This document shows positions 1 through 8,496 of a stretch of 64,000 nucleotides of DNA, piece after piece. The translations under genes and the position numbers were made by a program. Source of the stretch: Firm-04 sp045627405 (lineage in GTDB: Bacteria > Bacillota > Clostridia > Oscillospirales > Ruminococcaceae); assembly GCA_045627405.1 (NCBI GenBank), contig JAZQNP010000040.1, positions 23,357-87,356 on the forward strand, in the 5' to 3' direction. The stretch's first letter is position 1. Each line of letters begins with the position of its first letter. The notes beneath the pieces were generated by a model. It was given only the letters and a program-made list of their open reading frames with translations. It was not told where the DNA came from and ran no database searches.

Positions 1-179
1 TTCACAAGCCGGCGACGATTGATCTGCTGAATGCACATTTCCGCCCCTACTATGAGGATGTGGACGATCTGCCGATTGAGGAGCTTGTGACAGAGGGCAA
101 TTATCTCAATACAATGTATGACGATGACAGTGTCGATTTCCAGGAAATTGAGGACGGCGGCACGTTTTACGGAAAATGA
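1..179 (+). CDS. C-terminal end of a protein, possibly LytR-CpsA-Psr (LCP) family
   Basis: The open frame enters from the left edge (codon phase from base 3) and stops with TGA at 177-179, giving the last 58 residues. The tail is acidic and ends FYGK. A segment reading TIDLLNAHFRPYYEDV could match the C-terminal part of LCP cell-wall ligases, and LCP genes often precede rsfS in Clostridia, but this is inference from context and weak resemblance. It lies 17 bases before the rsfS start, so both are probably in one operon. That this is a real gene is likely; the family call is weak. Confidence 0.5.
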   Translation, partial: HKPATIDLLNAHFRPYYEDVDDLPIEELVTEGNYLNTMYDDDSVDFQEIEDGGTFYGK

Positions 180-196
180 TTGAAAGGGGAATTTCC

Positions 197-568
197 ATGA
201 CCACGCAGGAAAAACTGGAAAAAATAGTTCGGATTCTCGATCAAAAGAAGGCACAGGATATTCAGGTCATCGGGATCACAAATCTCACCATTATCGCAGA
301 TTATTTCGTGATTGCAACCGGTACCAGCACGACACAGGTCAAATCGCTGGCGGATGAGGTGGATTTTCAGCTCGGTGAAGCAGGCGTGGAGCCGCGCGGT
401 GTTGAGGGCGTGCGCTCTGCAAACTGGATTGTTCTGGATTATGACGATATTGTTGTGCATGTGTTCTACCGCGATACGCGAGCGGAATATCAGCTCGAAC
501 GGCTTTGGGCAGACGGTGAGCAGGTCGATATTTCCCATCTGCTGATCGACGAAAGCGGTGCGGACTGA
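197..568 (+). CDS. rsfS: ribosomal silencing factor RsfS
   Basis: The 123-residue protein matches the RsfS/Iojap family in length and sequence throughout. The central segments ADYFVIATGTSTTQVKSLAD, EGVRSANWIVLDYDDIVVHV and FYRDTRAEYQLERLW are hallmarks. The family binds ribosomal protein L14 on the 50S subunit and blocks joining to the 30S subunit during starvation. I chose the ATG at 197, preceded by GAAAGGGGA, over an upstream in-frame ATG at 176 that overlaps the previous gene and lacks a good ribosome site. The stop at 566-568 overlaps the next start by one base, indicating translational coupling. Confidence 0.95.
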   Translation: MTTQEKLEKIVRILDQKKAQDIQVIGITNLTIIADYFVIATGTSTTQVKSLADEVDFQLGEAGVEPRGVEGVRSANWIVLDYDDIVVHVFYRDTRAEYQLERLWADGEQVDISHLLIDESGAD

Positions 569-915
569 TGAATGAGAACGGGCGAAAGCTTGCGGTGATC
601 GTCGGCGGCTATATGATTGTCAAGCAGCTCCTGAACGGCATCATCGGCGGTTTTGGCGGGATGAATCTCTTTTTGCTGCTCTTTGCTGCCGCCGCTGCAA
701 TTTGCCTCTGGTTTGGCGTGAAGTCTGCCAACCTGATTGTTGCAATTCTGCTGATGCTGTTTGCCTGTGCCTATATGCCGGGCAATCTGCGCAATGTCGG
801 ACGGGACTCCGTCTATCTTCTTTATATTCTCGAAGGTGTTTTGGATATGCTCGGCGCGTGTATGCTGGCATTTCATCCGGATGTGCGCGAACACTGCAAC
901 ATGCTGAAAAAATAA
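568..915 (+). CDS. small membrane protein of unknown function
   Basis: This 115-residue protein starts on the last base of the rsfS stop codon (TGATG), so it is translationally coupled to rsfS. It is strongly hydrophobic, with about three candidate membrane segments near residues 8-28, 32-50 and 53-70, and a short hydrophobic stretch near 80-100. The C-terminus (HPDVREHCNMLKK) is polar. I recognise no family. The tight packing between rsfS and leuS says only that it is co-transcribed with translation genes. Confidence 0.75.
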   Translation: MNENGRKLAVIVGGYMIVKQLLNGIIGGFGGMNLFLLLFAAAAAICLWFGVKSANLIVAILLMLFACAYMPGNLRNVGRDSVYLLYILEGVLDMLGACMLAFHPDVREHCNMLKK

Positions 916-988
916 TCTGACAGCTTCGGTGCGTATATCCGACTGACTTTGTTTATTCTTTCTTACGAAAGTGAGGTTCTATACAATT

Positions 989-3394
989 ATGCAGGAATAT
1001 CGTTTCTCGGAGATCGAGAAGAAATGGCAGGCATACTGGGAAGAACATGACTGCTTCCGCGCAGAAAACGGCTCTCAGAAGCCGAAATTCTACGCGCTTG
1101 TCGAGTTTCCGTATCCGTCGGGTCACGGCATGCACGTTGGTCATATCAAGGCGTATTCCAGTCTGGAAGTCGTCAGCAGAAAACGCCGTTTGCAGGGCTA
1201 CAATGTGCTGTTTCCGATCGGCTTTGATGCCTACGGTCTGCCGACCGAGAACACCGCAATCAAAACCGGTGTACATCCGCGTCAGGTGACCGACGAAAAC
1301 ATCAAAAAGTTTACCGGACAGCTGAAACGCGTCGGCTTCTCCTTTGACTGGTCGCGCGTTGTCGATACCACGGAAGAGGATTACTACCGCTGGACACAGT
1401 GGATTTTCCTCAAAATGTTTGAGAACGGACTGGTGTTCCGCGATACCACAAGCGTGAACTACTGTCCGAGCTGCAAGGTCGTTCTCTCCAATGAGGACTC
1501 GCAGGGCGGCAAGTGTGACGTCTGCCACAGCGACATCGTGCAGAAGACCAAAGAGGTCTGGTATCTGCGGATTACGCAGTATGCCGACAGGCTCCTGCAA
1601 GGACTGGAAACGGTCGATTATCTGCCGAATATCAAATTGCAGCAGCAGAACTGGATCGGCAAATCAACCGGTGCATTTGTCAACTTCCGGATCAGGGAGC
1701 AGGATGAACAGCTCCGGATCTATACCACACGCCCCGATACGCTCTACGGCGTCACATTCATGGTCATGGCTCCCGAGCATCCGCTGATTGAAAAATATCG
1801 CAGCAGCATTGCAAATATAGATGCGCTGGATGCGTACAGAGCCGAATGTGCAAAGAAAACCGAATTTGAACGCACACAGCTTGTCAAGGAAAAGACCGGT
1901 GTGTGCATCGACGGTCTGACTGCGGTCAATCCGCTGACCGGCAAGGAAATTCCGATCTATGTTGCGGACTATGTCATGATGGGCTACGGTACCGGTGCGA
2001 TTATGGCGGTTCCGGCACACGATACGCGTGACTATGAATTTGCAAAGAAGTTCGGCATTGATATTATCGAAGTCATCAAGGGCGGCGATATTTCCAGGGA
2101 AGCTTACACCGGCGACGGAGAAATGGTCAATTCCGGTGAGCTGAACGGCATCACCAATAAGAAAGCTGCAATCGAAAAAGTGCTGACTGTTCTCGCAGAA
2201 AAGGGCTGCGGCGAAGCCGGTGTGCAGTACAAAATGAAAGACTGGGCGTTCAACCGTCAGAGATATTGGGGCGAGCCGATTCCGCTCGTGCATTGTCCGC
2301 ACTGCGGCATCGTTGCAGTACCCTATGAGGAGCTTCCGCTCCGCCTCCCGCCCGTCGAAAACTATGAGCCGGGTACGGACGGTGAAAGCCCGCTTGCAAA
2401 GGTCGAATCCTTTGTCAACTGCACCTGCCCCAAGTGCGGCAGCGCGGCAAAGCGTGAAACGGATACCATGCCGCAGTGGGCAGGTTCTTCCTGGTATTTC
2501 CTGCGCTACTGCGATCCGCATAACAATAAGGAGCTGGCGTCGATGGACGCGCTCAAATACTGGCTGCCCGTTGACTGGTATAACGGCGGCATGGAGCATG
2601 TCACACGCCATATGATCTACTCCCGTTTCTGGCATAAGTTCCTCTATGACATCGGCGCAGTGCCGACGGATGAGCCGTATGCCAAGCGCACGGCGCAGGG
2701 TCTGATTCTTGGCTCCGACGGCGAAAAGATGTCGAAGTCCAAGGGCAATGTCATTGATCCCAATGATGTCGTCGATCAGTACGGCGCGGATGTGCTGCGC
2801 CTCTATGTGCTGTTCATGGGCGATTATGAGAAAGCCGCTCCGTGGAGCGACAGCAGCGTGAAAGGCTGCAAGCGGTTTGCAGAACGCATCTGGGGCTTGC
2901 AGGATCTCGTGACCGACGGCGATGATTACCGTCCTCAGATGCAGACATTGATGCACAAGACCATCCGCAAGGTCAGCGAGGATATTGAATCGCTGAAATT
3001 CAATACTGCAATCGCCGCGATGATGACACTGGTCAATGAGCTGTATGCTTCGGGCAGCGTCACAAAAGGTGAATACCGTACACTGCTCACGCTGCTGTAT
3101 CCGTTTGCGCCGCACATCACTTCGGAGCTGTATGAGATGACAGGCTTCGGCACGCTCTGTGATGCGGAATGGGTTGCATTTGACCCCGCACTCTGCATTG
3201 ATGCACAGGTCGAGATCGTTGTGCAGATCTGCGGCAAGATCAAAGCCAAGCTGATGATCCCGCAGGGTGCAGATGAGGCGACCGTTGCGGAGATGGCAAA
3301 AGCAGATGAGAAAGTGCAGGAGGCACTCGCCGGAAAAACCATTCGTAAACAGATTTATGTACAAAATAAGCTGCTGAATTTTGTAGCAAATTAA
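989..3394 (+). CDS. leuS: leucyl-tRNA synthetase
   Basis: This class I synthetase charges tRNA-Leu with leucine. The 801-residue protein has the HIGH-type signature PYPSGHGMHVGH at residues 41-52, a CP1 editing domain around 220-410, zinc-ribbon-like cysteine pairs (for example CPHCG), the KMSKS loop (KMSKSKGNV) near residue 580, and a C-terminal anticodon-binding region. Length is normal for bacterial LeuRS. I prefer the ATG at 989, which gives the usual MQEYRFSEIEKKW start; the GTG at 971 lies inside the AAAGTGAGG that probably serves as ribosome site. It follows the small membrane gene by about 70 bases and is likely read from the same operon. Confidence 0.97.
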   Translation: MQEYRFSEIEKKWQAYWEEHDCFRAENGSQKPKFYALVEFPYPSGHGMHVGHIKAYSSLEVVSRKRRLQGYNVLFPIGFDAYGLPTENTAIKTGVHPRQVTDENIKKFTGQLKRVGFSFDWSRVVDTTEEDYYRWTQWIFLKMFENGLVFRDTTSVNYCPSCKVVLSNEDSQGGKCDVCHSDIVQKTKEVWYLRITQYADRLLQGLETVDYLPNIKLQQQNWIGKSTGAFVNFRIREQDEQLRIYTTRPDTLYGVTFMVMAPEHPLIEKYRSSIANIDALDAYRAECAKKTEFERTQLVKEKTGVCIDGLTAVNPLTGKEIPIYVADYVMMGYGTGAIMAVPAHDTRDYEFAKKFGIDIIEVIKGGDISREAYTGDGEMVNSGELNGITNKKAAIEKVLTVLAEKGCGEAGVQYKMKDWAFNRQRYWGEPIPLVHCPHCGIVAVPYEELPLRLPPVENYEPGTDGESPLAKVESFVNCTCPKCGSAAKRETDTMPQWAGSSWYFLRYCDPHNNKELASMDALKYWLPVDWYNGGMEHVTRHMIYSRFWHKFLYDIGAVPTDEPYAKRTAQGLILGSDGEKMSKSKGNVIDPNDVVDQYGADVLRLYVLFMGDYEKAAPWSDSSVKGCKRFAERIWGLQDLVTDGDDYRPQMQTLMHKTIRKVSEDIESLKFNTAIAAMMTLVNELYASGSVTKGEYRTLLTLLYPFAPHITSELYEMTGFGTLCDAEWVAFDPALCIDAQVEIVVQICGKIKAKLMIPQGADEATVAEMAKADEKVQEALAGKTIRKQIYVQNKLLNFVAN

Positions 3395-3433
3395 CGAAAC
3401 TGGTTTCCGCTTGCGGGGAATTGCAAAATCCCC

Positions 3434-3462
3434 TTGACAAACGGGCGATTATATAGTATAAT
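3434..3462 (+). promoter_or_regulatory. sigma-A promoter of rpsU
   Basis: TTGACA at 3434-3439 and TATAAT at 3457-3462 are separated by exactly 17 bases, a perfect vegetative promoter. It lies in the gap after leuS and would give a leader of about 90 bases before rpsU. Confidence 0.85.
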
Positions 3463-3557
3463 TGTAATATATTGAGCGCACTTGTATATAATGGGCGCAA
3501 CGGATCAGATTCGGCGCACTTTATAGATAGCCTCTGGACGTAGGGAGGGAAAAATTC

Positions 3558-3731
3558 GTGGCAGAAGTACGCGTTGGTAAGAACGAGTCCTTGGACACCG
3601 CTTTGAAGCGTTTCAAGCGTTCCTGCGCAAAAGACGGCGTGATCGCTGAGGTTCGCAAGCGCGAACATTATGAGAAGCCTTCCGTCAAGCGCAAGAAGAA
3701 GTCGGAAGCAGCTCGTAAGCGCAAGTTCTGA
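3558..3731 (+). CDS. rpsU: 30S ribosomal protein S21
   Basis: A short, very basic protein of 57 residues begins with GTG at 3558 (MAEVRVGKNESLDTALKRFK) and ends with a lysine/arginine-rich tail (AARKRKF). This is the characteristic S21 sequence and length; S21 sits on the 30S platform near the 16S rRNA 3' end and helps initiation. The ribosome site GGGAGGGAAAAATTC lies just upstream. It has its own consensus promoter (3434-3462) and a strong terminator downstream, so it is probably a highly expressed single-gene unit. Its codon choice is restricted (AAG, CGT, GTT), as expected of a ribosomal protein gene. Confidence 0.95.
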   Translation: MAEVRVGKNESLDTALKRFKRSCAKDGVIAEVRKREHYEKPSVKRKKKSEAARKRKF

Positions 3732-3804
3732 TCGTCGGGAGTCGTTCGCAAGCGTTTCGCAGCGAAGCTCATTTTCCTAAGCAGGAATGACGAACAACAA
3801 AGAA

Positions 3805-3837
3805 ACGGAGCATCGAAATTTCGATGCTCCGTTTTTT
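3805..3837. terminator. bidirectional terminator between rpsU and the NagZ-like gene
   Basis: A 28-base perfect inverted repeat (ACGGAGCATCGAAA and its complement) at 3805-3832 is followed by a T run on the plus strand. It separates convergent genes and should serve rpsU; on the minus strand the tract after the stem (TTCTTTGTTG) is less ideal. Confidence 0.85.
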
Positions 3838-5014
3838 ATATGATTCCAAGTGAACGCTTCCATCTCAGGATGCGCAGAACCGAAGCATTCACCTGATCCT
3901 CGCTGACGGTTCCGTCTTCGATTGCCTGCACGATGGCAGCGATTGATTCCTCATATTGGGAATAACAGATGAGGTCATTTCCGGCGAGAACCGCCGTGAC
4001 AGCGGGATTTTGCCCGCCGGTATATTCAGTGATCGCTTGCATGTCAAGGTCATCCGTGATGATCACGCCGTGAAACCCAAGTGTTTCACGCAGAATCTCA
4101 TGGACAGCAGGGGAGAGGGATGCGGGATGCTCCGCGTCCATGCACTCCACGATATTGTGACTGATCATAACCGCATCTGCGCCGGCTTCGATGCCCGCGA
4201 TAAACGGCAGAAAATCACCTTCTGTGAACGCAGTGTAGTCGCGGCTGTCGTAGCTCATGCGCTTGTGTGTATCCACGCTGCCGCCGTAGCCGGGGAAATG
4301 TTTGAGTGTCGAGCCAAGCCCGTCGGCTTTCATCTCCGTAACAACCGTCCGTACATAGTCTGCCGTCTCGGTCGGGTCGAGACTGAAACAGCGCGGATAG
4401 ATATAATTGCCGGAGGCAAGCGGCACATCGCAGACCGGTGCCAGATTGACATTCACACCGAGATCGAGCAGCAGTTCTGCTTTTTCTTTTGTGTCGCTGA
4501 TGATCAGATCCCAGCCGCCCTCTGCATAGAGCTTCCTGCTGCTCCAAAACGGTACGGCACGCAGGCTGGAATGGATGCTGATGCGGTTGATGGAACCGCC
4601 CTCTTCATCCACGGCAATCAGCAGCGGAATGTTTGCACTGCTTTGAAACTGTGCGGTCATTTCGCGCACTTGTTCCTTGTTTTTTCCGCTGAATGATTGT
4701 GAAAACAGGCAAAGCCCGCCTGCACCTGCCGCTGCTGCATCGGTTGCCGATGTATCATCGGTACAGCTGGCCAGAACCATCTGTGCCGCTTTCTGCTCTG
4801 TTGTCATGTTTGTCAGCATGATTTGCAGCTCGTCAGCCGGAGCAGCCGGCTTAGTTGTGGTTGTGCTTGCATATGTTGTTTCAGATGCGGTGATCACGGC
4901 TTCTCCGGTTACAGGGAGGCTTTCTGCCGGATCACCCTGCGGAATCGGCACAGTGCCGCAGCCTGTGAAGAGCAAAAACAAGAGCATCCATGCTGCTGCT
5001 TTTTTGACTTTCAT
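3836..5014 (-). CDS. NagZ-type glycoside hydrolase family 3 lipoprotein
   Basis: The 392-residue protein starts with a lipoprotein signal (lipobox LFTGC, modified Cys about residue 19), then a Thr-rich spacer, then a single GH3 catalytic domain from about residue 65. Motifs typical of beta-N-acetylhexosaminidases of the NagZ group are present: AVDEEGGSINRI, KHFPGYGGSVDTHKRM with the Asp-His pair used as acid/base, and the nucleophile segment IITDDLDMQAI. It would act outside the membrane, probably trimming N-acetylglucosamine from cell-wall fragments or other glycans; the substrate is inferred. A 61-base gap separates it from the upstream UPF0210 gene. It ends at the shared terminator with rpsU. 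Confidence 0.87.
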   Translation of the reverse strand: MKVKKAAAWMLLFLLFTGCGTVPIPQGDPAESLPVTGEAVITASETTYASTTTTKPAAPADELQIMLTNMTTEQKAAQMVLASCTDDTSATDAAAAGAGGLCLFSQSFSGKNKEQVREMTAQFQSSANIPLLIAVDEEGGSINRISIHSSLRAVPFWSSRKLYAEGGWDLIISDTKEKAELLLDLGVNVNLAPVCDVPLASGNYIYPRCFSLDPTETADYVRTVVTEMKADGLGSTLKHFPGYGGSVDTHKRMSYDSRDYTAFTEGDFLPFIAGIEAGADAVMISHNIVECMDAEHPASLSPAVHEILRETLGFHGVIITDDLDMQAITEYTGGQNPAVTAVLAGNDLICYSQYEESIAAIVQAIEDGTVSEDQVNASVLRILRWKRSLGII

Positions 5015-5075
5015 ATGTTTCCTTCTTGGCTTCTCGCAGGTTTTTGTATGCGAAAAGCACGGTTCTGCGCAAAAA

Positions 5076-6434
5076 TCAGTTTTTCAGGCTGTGCATCGGG
5101 GCGGGAATTCTGCCGCCGCGGGCAATGAATTTGCTTGCATCCTCCGTGCGTACCGGCATGACCGGACCCTTTCCGAGCAGTCCGCCGAAATCCAGCTCTT
5201 CTCCGACCTGCTTGCCGATTGCCGGAATCAGACGCGCTGCGGTTGTCTTATTGTTGACCATGCCGATTGCCGCTTCGTCCGCGATGATCGCAGAGATGGT
5301 TGATGCGGGTGTATCGCCGGGAATGACAATCATATCCAGTCCGACCGAGCAGACTGCCGTCATGGCTTCGAGCTTTTCGATGGACAGTACGCCTGCATTT
5401 GCCGCAGCGATCATGCCGGCATCTTCTGAGACCGGTATAAACGCGCCGGAAAGTCCGCCGACTGTGGAGGATGCCATGACGCCGCCTTTTTTGACTGCGT
5501 CATTGAGCAGTGCGAGTGCGGCGGTTGTGCCGTGCATGCCGCAGACGGAAAGCCCCATGCCTTCCAGAATATGCGCGACACTGTCACCGACTGCGGGTGT
5601 CGGTGCGAGGGAAAGATCGACAATGCCAAACGGAACACCGAGCATCGCGGAGGCGCGGGTGCCGACCAGTTGTCCCATGCGGGTAATCTTGAATGCTGTG
5701 CGTTTGATGATGTTGGCAAGCTCATCAATGGAAGCGTCGGGATATTTTTCAATGGCGGCACGCACAACGCCCGGACCGGATACGCCGACATGTACTTCAC
5801 AGTCCGGTTCCCCGATGCCGTGGAATGCGCCTGCCATGAACGGATTATCTTCCGGTGCATTGCAGAACACCACCAGTTTTGCCGGTGCCATGCACTGCTG
5901 ATCTGCGGTCAGCTCTGCCGCTTCATGGATGATTTCACCCATCAGCCGGACCGCATCCATATTGATGCCTGCGCGGGTTGAGCCGACGTTGACCGAAGCA
6001 CAGAGATTCTTTGTTTCGGCAAGTGCCTGCGGAATGGCAGAGATCAGTTCCCGGTCGCCTGCGCTGAATCCTTTATGCACCAGCGCAGAGAAACCGCCGA
6101 TGAAATTGACGCCGGTCGTCTCGGCGCAGTGCTGCAAAGTCCGCGCAAGGAGAATCGGGTCTCCGCCCCTTGTCGCGGCGACCAGCATCGCGGCAGGTGT
6201 GACGGAAATACGTTTGTTGATAATCGGAATGCCGTATTCCTTTTCGATCTGCTCTCCGACAGCAACCAGTTTTTCCGCTTTGCGCGTGATCTTCTCATAT
6301 ACGCGGTCGCAGACGGTGTGCATATCCTCGGCGCAGCAGTCCAGCAGGGAAATCCCCATCGTGATTGTGCGGATGTCAAGGCATTCGTCCTGTATCATTC
6401 GGATCGTTTCAAGAATATCAGAGGTATTGAGCAT
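5076..6434 (-). CDS. UPF0210 (DUF711/PFL-like) family protein
   Basis: The 452-residue sequence beginning MLNTSDILETIRMIQDECLD matches the conserved UPF0210 family along its length, including ITMGISLLDCC, AATRGGDPILLARTL and the glycine-rich GGLSGAFIPVSEDAGM. The family has a fold related to glycyl-radical enzymes of the pyruvate formate-lyase group but lacks the usual radical loop; its biochemical role is not established. GGGAGG precedes the start. It lies 15 bases downstream of the ACT-domain gene, and this ACT-UPF0210 pair is conserved across many Firmicutes, which suggests that the two proteins work together. Confidence 0.92.
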   Translation of the reverse strand: MLNTSDILETIRMIQDECLDIRTITMGISLLDCCAEDMHTVCDRVYEKITRKAEKLVAVGEQIEKEYGIPIINKRISVTPAAMLVAATRGGDPILLARTLQHCAETTGVNFIGGFSALVHKGFSAGDRELISAIPQALAETKNLCASVNVGSTRAGINMDAVRLMGEIIHEAAELTADQQCMAPAKLVVFCNAPEDNPFMAGAFHGIGEPDCEVHVGVSGPGVVRAAIEKYPDASIDELANIIKRTAFKITRMGQLVGTRASAMLGVPFGIVDLSLAPTPAVGDSVAHILEGMGLSVCGMHGTTAALALLNDAVKKGGVMASSTVGGLSGAFIPVSEDAGMIAAANAGVLSIEKLEAMTAVCSVGLDMIVIPGDTPASTISAIIADEAAIGMVNNKTTAARLIPAIGKQVGEELDFGGLLGKGPVMPVRTEDASKFIARGGRIPAPMHSLKN

Positions 6435-6449
6435 AACGTCCTCCCGGAT

Positions 6450-6719
6450 TTAGATGCGGTGCATCGAGTTAAAAATATCTTCATGCATAATGTGAATGGA
6501 AAGCCCCAGCTCCTTGCCGAGTGCAGTGAGCTGATCGGAGAGCGTGTTGAATTCACAGCTCAGGTTGCAAATATCAACCAGCATGAACATTGCAAACAGA
6601 TCTTGCAGGACGCTTTGCGTGACCTCGACAATATTGGCGTTCTGTGCAGAGCAGATGCCGCTGACCTGATGCAGAATGCCGACGGTATCGTGACCGATGA
6701 CGGTGATAACAGCTTTCAT
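6450..6719 (-). CDS. ACT domain protein (UPF0237 type)
   Basis: An 89-residue protein made of a single ACT domain (MKAVITVIGHDTVGILHQVS at the start, then two strands and helices). ACT domains bind small ligands, often amino acids, and regulate partners. The closest described group is UPF0237/YbfF-like free ACT proteins related to the glycine cleavage repressor. An AGGAGG ribosome site lies 8 bases upstream. It is the first gene of a two-gene unit with the UPF0210 protein and has a recognisable promoter at 6755-6783. No DNA-binding domain is seen, so a partner-binding role is inferred. Confidence 0.92.
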   Translation of the reverse strand: MKAVITVIGHDTVGILHQVSGICSAQNANIVEVTQSVLQDLFAMFMLVDICNLSCEFNTLSDQLTALGKELGLSIHIMHEDIFNSMHRI

Positions 6720-6754
6720 GGCAAAAGCCTCCTTTGTTTATTACATATGCCTTT

Positions 6755-6783
6755 ATTATATCACAGATGCGGGGAAAAAGCAA
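6755..6783 (-). promoter_or_regulatory. promoter of the ACT-UPF0210 operon
   Basis: On the minus strand TTGCTT (6778-6783) and TATAAT (6755-6760) are 17 bases apart, about 35 bases upstream of the ACT gene. Confidence 0.65.
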
Positions 6784-6807
6784 GGTTTTCCGGCAATTCG
6801 CAAAGAA

Positions 6808-6839
6808 ACACGCCCCGATTGGCATTCGTCGGGGCGTGT
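6808..6839 (-). terminator. terminator after the DUF4190-like gene
   Basis: An 11-base-pair stem (ACACGCCCCGA with its complement, 6808-6818 and 6829-6839) with a 10-base loop begins 5 bases beyond the stop of the minus-strand gene. The minus strand continues TGTTTCTTT. Confidence 0.8.
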
Positions 6840-6844
6840 GTATT

Positions 6845-7432
6845 TTACTGTAAATTATATGCTTTGTGCGGAAAGATGACCGATGCACCTGCGGATTTGG
6901 ATGCCGATTCGGTTTTGCTGTCTGTCGTTGGAATACGCGGCAGAATGCCGCTCTTGTAATCCTCATTCAGTGCATCCATGATGATATAAATTGAGGAATC
7001 ATAGGAATCCAGGAATTCTACATAGGGTGATTCGGTGTATTTCAGCAGAAAGCTCGGCAATGTGCCGCTTTCTTCATATGCGGGAAACACCTCGTCCTGC
7101 TCTTCCAGCACACGGTAATAATCCTGCTCGATCACAAGGAAATATCGGAGCAAATCACCGTTGCATACAATCATTGTGACCGTGAGGATCAGACTCAGCA
7201 CTGCGGTAATGACGCCGGTGAGTGACATGCCTGTGCCGTCGTGCCTGTGGACCAGAGCGATTGTGCCGAAGACGATTGCCGTCGGTGCAGCCGCAAACTG
7301 AACACAGGTACAGCAAAAGATCATACTGACCAGTCCCAGCACCAGTGATGCAATCGCAAAGCCGTATTTTTTCGGGGGCTGCGGCGGGATGACCGGGTTT
7401 TCTACCGGCTCGTATTCCGTTTCATACTCCAT
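6845..7432 (-). CDS. DUF4190-like membrane protein
   Basis: The 195-residue protein has a short acidic, proline-rich cytoplasmic N-terminus (PVIPPQPPKK), then two hydrophobic segments at about residues 24-50 and 66-92 with the pattern GFAIASLVLGLVSMIFCC and GMSLTGVITAVLSLILTV seen in DUF4190 proteins. The C-terminal half is soluble and probably extracytoplasmic, ending in a Ser/Thr-rich stretch. No enzyme motif is seen. It starts 16 bases after metA with a GGAGG ribosome site and is likely co-transcribed with it, though a functional link to methionine synthesis is not evident. Confidence 0.8.
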   Translation of the reverse strand: MEYETEYEPVENPVIPPQPPKKYGFAIASLVLGLVSMIFCCTCVQFAAAPTAIVFGTIALVHRHDGTGMSLTGVITAVLSLILTVTMIVCNGDLLRYFLVIEQDYYRVLEEQDEVFPAYEESGTLPSFLLKYTESPYVEFLDSYDSSIYIIMDALNEDYKSGILPRIPTTDSKTESASKSAGASVIFPHKAYNLQ

Positions 7433-7448
7433 GTTCTGCGCCTCCGGT

Positions 7449-8396
7449 TCAGACTTCTGATTCAGACGTCCAATCCCACTGCGGCAGCTCGGTCAGATCA
7501 TACGGCGTGCGCTGATAGACGCAGTAGTTGAGCCAGTTTGCAAACAGGAGATTTGCTGTGCATCGCCATGTGAACAGCGGCTGCTGCGTCGGATCGTCAT
7601 TGGGAAAATAGTTGCAGGGCAGTTCAATCGGCAGCCCCTTGTCCAGATCACGGAAATATTCCTGCGCCAGCGTATTGCGGTCATATTCGGAATGTCCTGT
7701 GATGAAATACTGTCTGCCGTTGCGGTTTGCGATGATATGCACGCCCGCTTCCTCAGAGCTGGACAGAATACGCAGATCCGGAATGCGCTCGATGTCCTCT
7801 CTGCGAACGCCCGTATGACGGGAATGCGGCGCAGAAAACACATCGTCAAAGCCGTGCAGGAGCATCGTGTGCCGGATTTCCAGCCGGTGCTGATAAACAC
7901 CGAACATCTTTTTTTCCAGCAGATATTTGGAGATGCCGAAGTGATAATACAGTCCAGCCTGCGCACCCCAGCAGATGTGCAGCGTGCTGTAAACATGTGT
8001 TTTTGACCATTCCATCAACTCACAGATTTCGCTCCAATAGTCCACCTCTTCAAAGGGGAGCTGTTCAACCGGTGCGCCTGTGATGATCATTCCGTCAAAA
8101 TACTTTCCGCGAATATCATTCAGCGTGGCATAAAATGCGTCCAGATGGCTCTGTGCCGTGTTCTTTGACACATGCGATTCCATGCGCAGCAGCGTGATAT
8201 TGACTTGCAGCGCGGTATTGCTGAGCAGACGAAGCAGCTGTAATTCGGTTTCCAGCTTTTTCGGCATGATATTCAAAATCAGAATGTCGAGCGGTCGGAT
8301 GTCCTGATGGGCTGCACGTTCACTGTCCATCACGAAAATATGCTCATGCAGAAGTGCCTGAAATGCAGGCAGATCCGGTGATATGCAAATTGGCAA
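7449..8396 (-). CDS. metA: homoserine O-acetyltransferase, MetA type
   Basis: The 315-residue enzyme acylates homoserine at the first committed step of methionine synthesis. It matches MetA throughout: N-terminal NIMPKK, the active-site region LHICWGAQAGLYYHFG with the catalytic Cys, and RHTG followed later by the GHSEY segment. TGAPVEQLPFEEVDYW carries Glu after Val; in MetA homologs Glu at this position favours acetyl-CoA and Gly favours succinyl-CoA, so I infer acetyl transfer. The start codon is TTG (8396-8394), 9 bases after AAGGAG. The 100-base upstream gap holds a terminator and no SAM riboswitch that I can see. Confidence 0.94.
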   Translation of the reverse strand: MPICISPDLPAFQALLHEHIFVMDSERAAHQDIRPLDILILNIMPKKLETELQLLRLLSNTALQVNITLLRMESHVSKNTAQSHLDAFYATLNDIRGKYFDGMIITGAPVEQLPFEEVDYWSEICELMEWSKTHVYSTLHICWGAQAGLYYHFGISKYLLEKKMFGVYQHRLEIRHTMLLHGFDDVFSAPHSRHTGVRREDIERIPDLRILSSSEEAGVHIIANRNGRQYFITGHSEYDRNTLAQEYFRDLDKGLPIELPCNYFPNDDPTQQPLFTWRCTANLLFANWLNYCVYQRTPYDLTELPQWDWTSESEV

Positions 8397-8457
8397 GCGA
8401 AATGCTCCTTTCTCTGAACATGTGATGCACTGCCGTCGCCACCCGTTCGGGAAAGGG

Positions 8458-8486
8458 AAAGACCGCCGACTGCATCAGCGGTCTTT
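8458..8486 (-). terminator. terminator of the carboxyltransferase operon
   Basis: A 9-base-pair stem (AAAGACCGC and complement, 8458-8466 and 8478-8486) starts 11 bases after the stop of the 5S-like gene. The minus strand continues TCCCTTTCCC. Confidence 0.7.
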
Positions 8487-8496
8487 GTACACATTC

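Noticed and set aside
1664..3364. 566-codon open frame antisense to leuS
   Set aside because: It mirrors the leuS codons and has Cys/His/Arg-rich composition with no recognisable domain. The same applies to the long antisense frames over 13116-14549, 15187-16875, 40060-41043, 58939-61026 and 63016-63978.
8397..8496. SAM riboswitch before metA
   Set aside because: The gap is only 100 bases and holds the terminator of the upstream operon; no SAM riboswitch core is visible.
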